Below are positions 1 through 6,790 of a stretch of 32,170 bases of DNA, one piece after another. The notes beneath the pieces are model-generated. The model was given only the letters and a program-made list of their open reading frames with translations, did no database searches and had not been told where the DNA came from. Both the position numbers and the translations under genes were made by a program. The stretch's first letter is position 1, and each line of letters starts with the position of its first letter. Source of the DNA: Acidobacteriota bacterium (GTDB taxonomy: Bacteria; Acidobacteriota; Vicinamibacteria; Vicinamibacterales; CAVVIG01); the NCBI GenBank assembly GCA_025358945.1, contig JANYHS010000008.1:1-32170 (forward strand). Reading direction: 5' to 3'.

Positions 1-2
1 CG

Positions 3-120
3 GAAAGTTAAAAGTTAGAATTGAAAAGATAACAGTGAAAAGATAAGCGCAAGGACTGGCGCGCGCGCCGCGTCTTTCCCGCTTTCACTTTTCAGTTTTC
101 GCTTCTAAGTTTTAGCTTTC
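3..120. repeat. Imperfect A/T-rich inverted repeat upstream of the ABC-F gene
   Basis: The left half is built of GTTAAAAGTTAGAA- and GTGAAAAGATAAG-like units. The right half (about 78-120) is their approximate reverse complement (CTTTCACTTTTCAG, CTAAGTTTTAGCTTTC). The centre holds the palindrome GGCGCGCGCGCC near 58-69. Base composition is far more A/T-rich than the surroundings, as expected of a dispersed palindromic repeat. It runs to the start codon of the next gene, so it must form or overlap that gene's leader. I see no clear promoter hexamers in it. Confidence 0.55.
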
Positions 121-123
121 TGC

Positions 124-2181
124 ATGATCCAGCTCTCAGACCTCACCAAGACATTCGGCGACCGCGTCCTGTTCGACCACGTCACGTGGCAGATCACGGA
201 TCGCGAACGCGTCGGCCTCTGCGGCCCGAACGGGGCCGGCAAAACCACGCTGCTGAAGATGATGGCCGGGATCGACGAGCCCGACGAGGGCGCGATCCTC
301 AAGCCGTCGGCGCTGACCGTCGGCAATCTGCCGCAGGACGGGCTGAACCATTCGGGCCACACCGTGTTCGGGGAAGCGTCGAGCGCCTTCGGCGAACTGC
401 TCGCGATCAAGGCTGAGATGCACGAGATCGAGGAGCGGCTCGGCGACGGCGCCGTCTCCGAAATCGACCACCAGGCGATGCTGCACCGCTACAGCGATCT
501 CCAGGATCGTTTCCGGCTGCACGACGGCTACAGCATTGAATTGAAAACCGCGACGGTGCTCCAGGGGCTCGGGTTCAAGACGAGCGATTTCGAGCGGCCG
601 ACCGAAACGTTTTCCGGCGGCTGGCAGATGCGCATCGCGCTGGCCAAGCTCCTGCTCGGCCAGCCGAACCTGCTGCTGCTCGACGAGCCGACGAACCACC
701 TGGATCTCGAAGCGCGCAACTGGCTCGAGGAGTACCTGAACGCCTACCCGCACGCGGTGATCCTCGTCTCGCACGACCGCTTCTTCCTCGACGCCGTCGT
801 CACGCGCATCGCCGACCTCACGCTGCGGACGCTGACCGACTACCACACCAACTACAGTGGCTACCTCGCCGAGCACCACGAGCGCATCGAGGCGATGCGC
901 AAGGCCAAGCGCGACCAGGACGAGGAAGTCGGGCGCGTCAGGATGTTCATCGATCGCTTCCGCTACCAGGCGACGAAAGCCTCGCAGGTGCAGAGCCGGA
1001 TCAAGATGCTCGAGAAGGTGGTGCCGATCGAGGTGCCGCTCGAGCGGAAGAAGATCAACTTTAACTTTCCGGCCTGCGCCAAGAGCGGGCGGATCGTGCT
1101 GGAGCTCAAGCACGTCGGCAAGGCGTACGGCGAGTTAAGCATCTTCAAGGACCTGAACCTCCACATCGAGCGCGGCGATCGCATCGCGCTGGTCGGCCCC
1201 AACGGCGCCGGCAAGTCAACGCTGATGCGGATGCTCTCCGGGGAAGAGACTCCCGGCGCCGGTGAGTGCATGCTCGGCCACAACGTCGTCATGCAGTATT
1301 TCGCGCAGGATGAGGCGACGCGCCTGGATCCGGCGCCGACCGTGTACGAGACGCTGTCGTCCGGATCGCCGCTGCAGATGGTGCCGATGATCCGTAACAT
1401 CCTCGGCGGGTTCCTGTTCTCCGGAGACGATGTCTATAAGCACGTGCGGGTGCTGTCGGGCGGCGAGCGCACACGCCTCGCGGTCGCGCGCATGCTGCTG
1501 CGGCCGTCGAACACGCTGCTGCTCGACGAGCCGACGAACCACCTCGACCTCGACTCGAAAGAAGTGCTGCTCGACGCGCTGGTCGACTACGGCGGCACGC
1601 TGATCTTCGTCTCGCACGATCGCTATTTCGTCGAGCGGCTCGCGACCAAGATCATCGAGATTGGCAGCGGCACGGCGATCGCGTTTCCCGGCACCTACAA
1701 GGAATTCCTGTACCACAAGGCGCACGCGGGGGACGCACAGGCGGCAGGGCTGAGGGCTGAAGGAAAAGGGCTGAGGGCTCAGGGCTCAGGGCAGAAAACC
1801 GAGGCCGCCGCAGCCTCCCACGGCCGCGAAAAAGAACGCAGCCCGAAACGGGCTGCGCCACATCAAGCCGCACCACCGCCGACGGCCGCGCCGAAGCAGA
1901 ACCACGACGAAAAAAAGCGCGGCGATGCCGAAGCGCGCAAGAAACAGAAAGCCGCCGGCGCGCGCCAGGCGCGCATCGCGACACTCGAAGCGCGCATCGC
2001 CGAGACGGAAGCCGCGATCCGCGACACCGAAGAACAGATGTCCGCCCCCGGCTTCTATGAAGACCGCACGGCCTCTCAACCGGTGATCGACCGCCACCAG
2101 GCGCTGATGTGGCAGGTCGGCAACCTCATGCACCAGTGGGAAGAACTCCAGTCTCTCGCAGACCTGCCAGTCGACGCCTGA
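124..2181 (+). CDS. ABC-F family ATPase (Uup/EttA/YheS-like)
   Basis: Soluble protein of 685 residues with two ABC ATPase domains and no membrane segments, the layout of ABC-F proteins that act on ribosomes (translation factors, antibiotic protection). Domain 1 has Walker A GPNGAGKTT (about residues 34-42), signature FSGGW and Walker B LLLLDEPTNHLDL. Domain 2 has Walker A GPNGAGKSTL, signature LSGGERTRL and a second LLLDEPTNHLDLD. The linker between the domains is charged and helical. The C-terminus is a charged, probably coiled-coil region (KKQKAAGARQ...IAETEAAIRD), as in Uup/YheS. Between domain 2 and the coiled coil lies a low-complexity stretch (about residues 540-620) made largely of repeat DNA read in frame (see the repeats at 1746 and 1838). 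The ATG at 124 follows the upstream repeat and lacks a good Shine-Dalgarno site. Family certain, precise role not assigned. Confidence 0.93.
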   Translation: MIQLSDLTKTFGDRVLFDHVTWQITDRERVGLCGPNGAGKTTLLKMMAGIDEPDEGAILKPSALTVGNLPQDGLNHSGHTVFGEASSAFGELLAIKAEMHEIEERLGDGAVSEIDHQAMLHRYSDLQDRFRLHDGYSIELKTATVLQGLGFKTSDFERPTETFSGGWQMRIALAKLLLGQPNLLLLDEPTNHLDLEARNWLEEYLNAYPHAVILVSHDRFFLDAVVTRIADLTLRTLTDYHTNYSGYLAEHHERIEAMRKAKRDQDEEVGRVRMFIDRFRYQATKASQVQSRIKMLEKVVPIEVPLERKKINFNFPACAKSGRIVLELKHVGKAYGELSIFKDLNLHIERGDRIALVGPNGAGKSTLMRMLSGEETPGAGECMLGHNVVMQYFAQDEATRLDPAPTVYETLSSGSPLQMVPMIRNILGGFLFSGDDVYKHVRVLSGGERTRLAVARMLLRPSNTLLLDEPTNHLDLDSKEVLLDALVDYGGTLIFVSHDRYFVERLATKIIEIGSGTAIAFPGTYKEFLYHKAHAGDAQAAGLRAEGKGLRAQGSGQKTEAAAASHGREKERSPKRAAPHQAAPPPTAAPKQNHDEKKRGDAEARKKQKAAGARQARIATLEARIAETEAAIRDTEEQMSAPGFYEDRTASQPVIDRHQALMWQVGNLMHQWEELQSLADLPVDA
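1746..1793. repeat. GGGCTGA/GGGCTCA direct repeats inside the ABC-F gene
   Basis: Tandem units of AGGGCTGAGGGCTGA / AGGGCTGAGGGCTCA / AGGGCTCAGGGC encode the low-complexity segment LRAEGKGLRAQGSGQ. The length keeps the reading frame. It looks like an intergenic-type repeat that has entered or expanded in a tolerant linker after the second ABC domain. Confidence 0.6.
1838..1856. repeat. 8-bp palindrome inside the ABC-F gene
   Basis: GCAGCCCG-AAA-CGGGCTGC is a perfect 8-bp inverted repeat with a 3-base loop, followed by GCCAC. It is read in frame in the same linker as the GGGCTGA repeats and resembles REP-type palindromes. Confidence 0.55.
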
Positions 2182-2285
2182 CGAAATCGTAACTGCATTA
2201 CAATATTGTGATTAACGGCTAGGGATCTCACTCCTTCACCGTCTGAATTTACGCGGCTTTCCGCGATCTGTAACGGTCGATGCGC

Positions 2286-2300
2286 GGGCACACGCCTTGC
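2286..2300 (+). promoter_or_regulatory. Candidate sigma-54 (-24/-12) promoter
   Basis: GGGCAC-N5-TTGC, with GG at 2287-2288 and GC at 2299-2300 separated by exactly 10 bases. It matches the sigma-54 consensus TGGCAC-N5-TTGC at all but one core base. The predicted start is near 2312, just before the kinase gene. That leaves about 9 bases to the GTG at 2321 or about 21 to the ATG at 2333. It precedes a kinase gene followed by a sigma-54 activator gene, so autoregulation is plausible. The match is by eye. Confidence 0.45.
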
Positions 2301-2320
2301 CCCTTCGATGTTGAGTTCCA

Positions 2321-3505
2321 GTGCACGCCGCCATGTCCGACATGCCATCACGTCCAGACGCTGGTCCGCGCCGCCGCCCGGCTGCCTCGCGGGCCGCTGC
2401 TCGCCCGGCGCCTGACGATCGTTTCTTCCGCCACATCGTCAGCAGCATGCGCAACGGCGTCATCGCGTTCCGACGCGACGGCACGCTCGCGCTGATGAAC
2501 GACGAAGCCTACCGCGTCTTCGGGCTGACGCCGTCTGCTGGTGACGTGGGACGGCCGTTCGCTGATGTGCTTCGCGTGTGTCCGGAGATCATCCGCGTGC
2601 TGTCGGGTGCATTCGAGCTCAGCCACCTTCCGAACCGCGCGGAACTTCGGCTGAAGGAGCTTGACCGCGTGATCGGCTACACGCTCTCGCAGGTGAAAGA
2701 CGACGGCGGTGCGCCGATCGGCGCCGTGCTCTTCTTCAAGGACCTGACGCAGGTCGAGCAACTGGAAGAACGCGAGCGGCTGCGCGGTCGCCTCGCGTCG
2801 CTCGGTGAGATGGCGGCCGGCATCGCGCACGAATTGAAGAATCCGCTGGCTGGCATCGAAGTGATGGCCGGACTCCTCCGCCGCCAGGTGCCCGACTCGA
2901 AAGATGCGCAGTCGCTGCTCGCCGACATCCTCAGCGAAGCGAAGCTCGCCAACGCGATTGTCGTCGAGATGCTGGAGTTCGTGCGGCCGGTGCGCCTGCA
3001 GGTGGAGCGCACCGATCTCCGCGACGTGCTGCAGCAGTCGGTGATGCTGGCCGAATCGACGGTGCCTCGCCGTGACGTCGTGGTGCGCGTGCTGGTCGAA
3101 GAGGGGCTGCCGATGATCGACGGGGATCATCACCAGCTCTCGCAGGTCTTCACCAACCTTGTCGCCAACGCGTTCGAAGCGCTCGACGGCAAGGGCGCCC
3201 TGACGATTGTGGCGGCCACGGCGACCATCGAGGCCGATCCAGCGCTCGCCGGTCAGTATCCGCCCACGCCGGCGGTGATCGTCGACGTCTCGGATGATGG
3301 CCCCGGGATCCCGGCGGATCTGACGGATCGCATCTTCAATCCGTTTTTCACCACCAAGGTCACGGGCACAGGCCTCGGCCTCGCGATCGTACGAAAAATC
3401 GTCGACGCCCACGACGGGCGCATCGACGTCAGCAGCACGCCGGACACCGGCACGCGGTTCAGGATCACGCTGCCGGTGAGCAGCGCTTCGGGATGGTTCA
3501 AGTAG
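2321..3505 (+). CDS. PAS-containing sensor histidine kinase (NtrB-like)
   Basis: Cytoplasmic kinase of 394 residues with no membrane segment. A PAS-type sensor region occupies about residues 35-145 (NGVIAFRRDGTLALMNDEA; VLFFKDLTQVEQLE). It is followed by a HisKA domain with phosphoacceptor His170 in GIAHELKNPL and a HATPase domain with an N box (QLSQVFTNLVANAFEA), G1 box (DDGPGIP), F box (FFTTK) and G2 box (GTGLGLAI). It should phosphorylate the response regulator encoded 31 bases downstream. Start: GTG 2321 is the longest choice. ATG 2333 (residue 5) is equally possible and fits the candidate sigma-54 promoter better, because GTG lies only about 9 bases from the predicted transcript start. 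Neither has a strong Shine-Dalgarno site. The signal sensed is unknown. Confidence 0.93.
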   Translation: MHAAMSDMPSRPDAGPRRRPAASRAAARPAPDDRFFRHIVSSMRNGVIAFRRDGTLALMNDEAYRVFGLTPSAGDVGRPFADVLRVCPEIIRVLSGAFELSHLPNRAELRLKELDRVIGYTLSQVKDDGGAPIGAVLFFKDLTQVEQLEERERLRGRLASLGEMAAGIAHELKNPLAGIEVMAGLLRRQVPDSKDAQSLLADILSEAKLANAIVVEMLEFVRPVRLQVERTDLRDVLQQSVMLAESTVPRRDVVVRVLVEEGLPMIDGDHHQLSQVFTNLVANAFEALDGKGALTIVAATATIEADPALAGQYPPTPAVIVDVSDDGPGIPADLTDRIFNPFFTTKVTGTGLGLAIVRKIVDAHDGRIDVSSTPDTGTRFRITLPVSSASGWFK

Positions 3506-3536
3506 GTCGGGGGCGGTCAGGTAGGGAGACACGACG

Positions 3537-4943
3537 ATGGGTCGAATTCTTGTTGCGGATGATCATGATGCGCTGCGCCGCGGACTCGTACGCGGCCTGA
3601 CCGATGCCGGCCACGAAGTTCAGGAGGCGTCCAACGGCAACGCCGCCATCGAGAAACTGCACGACAGCTATTTCGACGTCGTGCTCAGCGATCTCAAGAT
3701 GGGCGGCAGCGACGGGATGGACGTGCTGCGGACGACGCGCGCCATGCATCCGACCACGGCCGTGATCCTGATGACCGCATTCGGCTCGGTCAACACCGCC
3801 GTCGAGGCGATGAAAACCGGGGCGTTCGACTACGTGCAGAAGCCGTTCGAGATCGAGGAGATGGAGGTCAAGATCGAGAAGGCGCTGGAAATGAAGCGCC
3901 TGAAGAACGAGATCGAATACCTCCGCGGCACACAGCAGGACATTTACGAGTTCGACAAGATCGTCGGCACCAGCGCCGCCCTCCAGCACGTCCTCGACAT
4001 CGTCAAGAAGGTGGCGAAGAGCAACACCACCGTGCTGATCCGCGGCGAAACGGGTACGGGCAAGGAGCTGATTGCGGGCGCCACGCATCACAACTCCCTG
4101 CGCAACAACCGCAACTTCGTGAAAGTGAACTGCGCCGCGCTGCAGGAGAACCTGCTCGAGTCCGAATTATTCGGCCACGAGAAGGGCGCGTTTACCGGCG
4201 CCGACAAGCAGCGGATCGGGCGCTTCGAGCAGGCGGACGGCGGGACGCTGTTCCTCGACGAAATCGGCGACATGAGCCCGAGCACGCAGGCGAAAATTCT
4301 GCGCGTGCTGCAGGAGCACGAATTCGAGCGGCTCGGCGGCACCCGCACGCTGCGCGTCGACGTGCGGCTGATCGCCGCGACCAACCGCGACCTGTCGCAG
4401 ATGGTCCAGTCCGGACAGTTCCGCGAAGACCTCTACTACCGGTTGAACGTGGTGTCGATCGAGATGCCGCCGCTGCGCGAACGCAAGGACGACATCGTGC
4501 CGCTGGCGCTGACCTTCATCCGCAAGTTCGCCGGCGAACTGAAGAAGAAGATCGACGGGCTCGAACCCGAAGCGCAGAAGCTGCTGATGCGCTACAACTT
4601 CCCCGGTAACATCCGCGAGCTCGAGAACACCATCGAGCGCGCGATTCTGCTGGCTGAAGGCAAGGCGATCGCCGCGATCGACCTGCGGCTGGGCGAAGTG
4701 GCGAGCCTGGGCAGCTCGCGCGAACACGCGTCGGTGGTCAAGATTCCGCCGACCGGCATCCCGCTGGAGGACATCGAACGTCACGCGCTCGTGGAAGCGT
4801 TGAAGATGTCGAACTGGGTGCAGAAGGACGCCGCGGAACTGCTGTCGATCAGCCCGCGCGTGATGAATTACAAGATCAAAGTACTGGGCATCGAGTTCCC
4901 GCGCGGCCGCCGCGCCGCGCCGCTGGTCGCCGCGGCCAGCTGA
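3537..4943 (+). CDS. Sigma-54-dependent response regulator (NtrC family)
   Basis: 468 residues in the standard NtrC order. The receiver domain (1-120) has the acidic pair DD at 8-9, phosphoacceptor Asp52 (VVLSDLKM) and Lys in QKPF. The AAA+ domain has Walker A GETGTGKE (170-177), the sigma-54-contacting loop GAFTGA (217-222) and Walker B GGTLFLDEIGD. The C-terminus is a Fis-type helix-turn-helix (QKDAAELLSISPRVMNYKI). It activates transcription by remodelling sigma-54 holoenzyme after phosphorylation by the adjacent kinase. The HTH reads SPRVMNYK where SRRALRYK-type sequences are usual, so the recognition helix is somewhat divergent. The targets are unknown; the promoter in front of the kinase is one candidate. 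It is the last gene before the accessory island. Confidence 0.95.
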   Translation: MGRILVADDHDALRRGLVRGLTDAGHEVQEASNGNAAIEKLHDSYFDVVLSDLKMGGSDGMDVLRTTRAMHPTTAVILMTAFGSVNTAVEAMKTGAFDYVQKPFEIEEMEVKIEKALEMKRLKNEIEYLRGTQQDIYEFDKIVGTSAALQHVLDIVKKVAKSNTTVLIRGETGTGKELIAGATHHNSLRNNRNFVKVNCAALQENLLESELFGHEKGAFTGADKQRIGRFEQADGGTLFLDEIGDMSPSTQAKILRVLQEHEFERLGGTRTLRVDVRLIAATNRDLSQMVQSGQFREDLYYRLNVVSIEMPPLRERKDDIVPLALTFIRKFAGELKKKIDGLEPEAQKLLMRYNFPGNIRELENTIERAILLAEGKAIAAIDLRLGEVASLGSSREHASVVKIPPTGIPLEDIERHALVEALKMSNWVQKDAAELLSISPRVMNYKIKVLGIEFPRGRRAAPLVAAAS

Positions 4944-5028
4944 TCACGAAATTCACGAAAGGAACGAAGCACACGAAGAAGATCGATCTCTTTTTTGTGC
5001 TTTTCGTACGCTTCGTGTGTTTTCGTGA
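4944..5028. repeat. Long imperfect palindrome, CACGAAA/TTTCGTG type (left edge of island)
   Basis: The left arm TCACGAAATTCACGAAAG...CACACGAAG pairs imperfectly with the right arm CTTTTCGTACGCTTCGTG...TTTTCGTGA. It starts directly after the ntrC-like stop codon, so the transcript could form a long hairpin, with TTTTTT near the centre. A repeat of the same style lies at 10047-10105 on the other side of the accessory genes. Confidence 0.65.
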
Positions 5029-5051
5029 CAACACGATCTGTCCGGCAGGGT

Positions 5052-5079
5052 GTGATACTGTATTCACTACAGGATTCAC
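5052..5079. promoter_or_regulatory. Candidate operator/promoter of the toxin-antitoxin operon
   Basis: GTGATACTGTATTCAC is an imperfect inverted repeat (GTGAaTAC style) and a further ATTCAC half-site follows 12 bases after the first. GATACT could serve as a -10 element. RHH antitoxins commonly bind such half-sites just upstream of their own gene. Seen by eye only. Confidence 0.25.
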
Positions 5080-5082
5080 CTT

Positions 5083-5313
5083 ATGCCCGTCCGTCTCAAC
5101 ATCACCATCGACGAAGACGTTCACGACCGTCTCAAGCGTGAATTGCCGGCCAAAGGCATCAGCCGATTCATCAATGCGGCGATCCGGGCGCAGCTGCACC
5201 CCTCCCGCAAATCGCTCGACGAGGCATACCGGGCATCGGCAGACGAACGATCGCGGACGGCCGAAAGCCACGCTGACTGGAACGCCACCGAGATCGAAGG
5301 ATGGCCCGAGTGA
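5083..5313 (+). CDS. Ribbon-helix-helix type antitoxin
   Basis: A 76-residue protein. The N-terminus VRLNITIDEDVHDRLKREL...GISRFINAAIRAQL reads as a beta strand followed by two helices, the ribbon-helix-helix DNA-binding fold. The acidic C-terminal tail (DEAYRASADERSRTAES...) is suited to wrapping a MazF-type toxin. Its stop lies 13 bases inside the next gene, so the two are translationally coupled, as in type II toxin-antitoxin pairs. It probably neutralises the toxin and represses the operon. The assignment rests on the fold pattern plus the neighbour, not on a recognised subfamily. Confidence 0.8.
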   Translation: MPVRLNITIDEDVHDRLKRELPAKGISRFINAAIRAQLHPSRKSLDEAYRASADERSRTAESHADWNATEIEGWPE

Positions 5314-5648
5314 GCCGGCCCCCACGGCGGGGCGATGTGTACTGGGTGAACCTCGACCCGGTTGTGGGCACCGAAATTCGCAAGACCCGCCCTGCGGTCA
5401 TCGTCTCGAACGATTCCTGTAACCGCTACGGCACGCGCGTCGTGGTGCTGCCGATCACCAGCAACGTCGATTCCTTGTATCCGGGCGAGGCCTCAGTGGA
5501 GGTGAAGGGGAAACGCGGACGCGCGTTGGGTGATCAGATCCGGTCGATCGACAAAATCCGTCTGAAGGCGCGAGTGACCACGCTGACGGCCGGCGAAATG
5601 GCCGACGTCGATGAAGCGCTAGCCGTCACGCTTGCGCTCCAGCGGTAG
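5301..5648 (+). CDS. mazF: MazF/PemK-type endoribonuclease toxin
   Basis: A 115-residue protein of the usual MazF length. It carries the family pattern RGDVYWVNLDPVVGTEIRKTRPAVIVSN near the N-terminus, VVVLPITSN in the middle and the basic stretch GRALGDQIRSIDKIRL, where the catalytic Arg and the dimer interface lie. MazF toxins cut mRNA at short sequences. ATG 5301 overlaps the antitoxin stop by 13 bases. The pair is the first element inside the accessory region between the ntrC-like gene and xerC, and may be addictive cargo that stabilises the island. It appears intact. Confidence 0.93.
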   Translation: MARVSRPPRRGDVYWVNLDPVVGTEIRKTRPAVIVSNDSCNRYGTRVVVLPITSNVDSLYPGEASVEVKGKRGRALGDQIRSIDKIRLKARVTTLTAGEMADVDEALAVTLALQR

Positions 5649-5677
5649 CGCCGGACGCGACATCAATCCGCAAGAAA

Positions 5678-5705
5678 GAACGCAGAGACAAGATTCTCTG
5701 CGTTC
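5678..5705. repeat. Perfect 11-bp hairpin downstream of mazF
   Basis: GAACGCAGAGA-CAAGAT-TCTCTGCGTTC is a perfect inverted repeat with a 6-base loop, 30 bases after the mazF stop. No T-run follows, so it is not a classical intrinsic terminator. It resembles the other short palindromes scattered through this genome and could still stabilise or end the mazF transcript. Confidence 0.7.
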
Positions 5706-6328
5706 AAGCGTCAGCAGGAGTACTGATTGAGTGTTATCGGACGCCGAATACGCCAAGATCGAACGCCCCTTGAGCTTCCGTAAATTGTAGACGGCAAAGC
5801 TTCAGAGTCAACGCCGAAAACGGATGGATGTGGTGATTCAGGGGACCGCTTTCGCCGCCAACCGCAACTTGCTGCCCGCGAATGGGATAGGAACCCTCGA
5901 GGGCGATGCGCGCTCCGGCCGCACGCCGTGCATCCCGAAATGTTTCAGCGCTTCACCAGATTTCGATCGAAACCGCTCACGGAACGTGGCTCGCTACACC
6001 TTTTTCGAACGCCGATCTTGTGGCGCTCCCGATTGAAGCCGGCCGCCGAGCAGCGTAGAATCGCGCGGGAAGGCCCGGCGAAGGGTCGGGGGCTGTTGGA
6101 TGGTTGGGCCGGCGGTCGCCGGTACACTTTCCCTGGTTGCGGGCGGTTGGCTCGGATAATCACTACGGTCTCAGGGCAGTACGGGCTCTGTGCGAAGAGT
6201 GAGGTCCGTTCACTACCTCCGCGAACCCGCGTATTCGGCCGCGTCTGATCAACGCGGTAAGCTCCCGCCTCCGCTTCGTCACAATCTGCCGTTCACGGAG
6301 ATCAGCAGGCTCACCTCACGGCCCGCGC

Positions 6329-6341
6329 CTCGGAGGCCGAG
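6329..6341 (+). promoter_or_regulatory. Ribosome site of the HTH gene inside a small hairpin
   Basis: CTCGG-AGG-CCGAG forms a 5-bp stem over the GGAGG Shine-Dalgarno sequence, ending 2 bases before the ATG at 6344. It decides the start choice and could limit translation. The short stem may also be chance in G/C-rich DNA. Confidence 0.35.
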
Positions 6342-6343
6342 CC

Positions 6344-6784
6344 ATGCCCCGCTGTTCGCCTCGTCATCGTCTGCAACACCTCGCAAGAGTCGCCGATCAC
6401 GACGGCGCCGCGCGCCAAATCACCGTCGCCAAACGCAACGGCCGTTACGCCATCGCCGTGTCGGCGCCCGGCGATAACGAGCCGACATCCGCCGAGCCTG
6501 GAGTCGCTGACGCGTCCGCGGCCGACCGGCGCGAGCGCCTCGAACGGATGGTCGACAGCGGTCGATTCACCACGACGGAGCTTCGCACTCTGCGCTGCCT
6601 TATCGTCGAGCAGCTCACGATCCTCGAAATTGCCGCGCGCGAGCGTTGCACACGCCAGGCGATCGTCGCCCGCCTCGTCGGCAATTCCAAGGGGCAAGGT
6701 GGCCTGGTCCGCAAGGCCGACCGCTTCTGGCGCGAGTGGGAGGAGGCGTTGCCAGTCCTACCTGCCGTCGTCCCTCATGAGTAG
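6344..6784 (+). CDS. Small helix-turn-helix-like protein, first gene of the RT-Cas1 operon
   Basis: A 146-residue protein I cannot assign to a family. Residues 1-70 are low-complexity. Residues about 75-130 (FTTTELRTLRCLIVEQLTI then LEIAARERCTRQAIVARL) look like a helix-turn-helix of the sigma region 4 / Trp-repressor kind, followed by a basic aromatic helix (VRKADRFWREWEEAL). The ATG has a strong Shine-Dalgarno site, GGAGG at 6332-6336, 7 bases upstream. A 5-bp hairpin (6329-6341) covers that site. The stop lies 6 bases before the RT-Cas1 start, so the genes are almost certainly co-transcribed. It may regulate the operon or bind nucleic acid for it; this is inference from fold pattern and position. 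Confidence 0.7.
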   Translation: MPRCSPRHRLQHLARVADHDGAARQITVAKRNGRYAIAVSAPGDNEPTSAEPGVADASAADRRERLERMVDSGRFTTTELRTLRCLIVEQLTILEIAARERCTRQAIVARLVGNSKGQGGLVRKADRFWREWEEALPVLPAVVPHE

Positions 6785-6790
6785 GACGAC

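Larger units (their letters stand above)
5649..6343. other. Gene-free stretch before the RT-Cas1 operon
   Basis: About 700 bases with no ORF I find convincing: short frames exist on both strands but none has recognisable motifs or a good ribosome site. It contains the perfect hairpin at 5678-5705 and several G/C-rich self-complementary patches near 6040-6130 (for example GCCGGCGGTCGCCGG). I looked for evenly spaced direct repeats typical of a CRISPR array and saw none. It could hold the operon promoter, a structured RNA or remains of a lost gene or array. Confidence 0.5.

Noticed and set aside
5824-6248. Small genes in the stretch before the HTH gene
   Set aside because: Frames of 70-106 codons without ribosome sites, motifs or a plausible composition.
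5649-6343. A CRISPR array next to the RT-Cas1 operon
   Set aside because: I looked for repeats of 25-40 bases at a regular period on both sides (5649-6343 and 10017-10104) and found none; only isolated palindromes.
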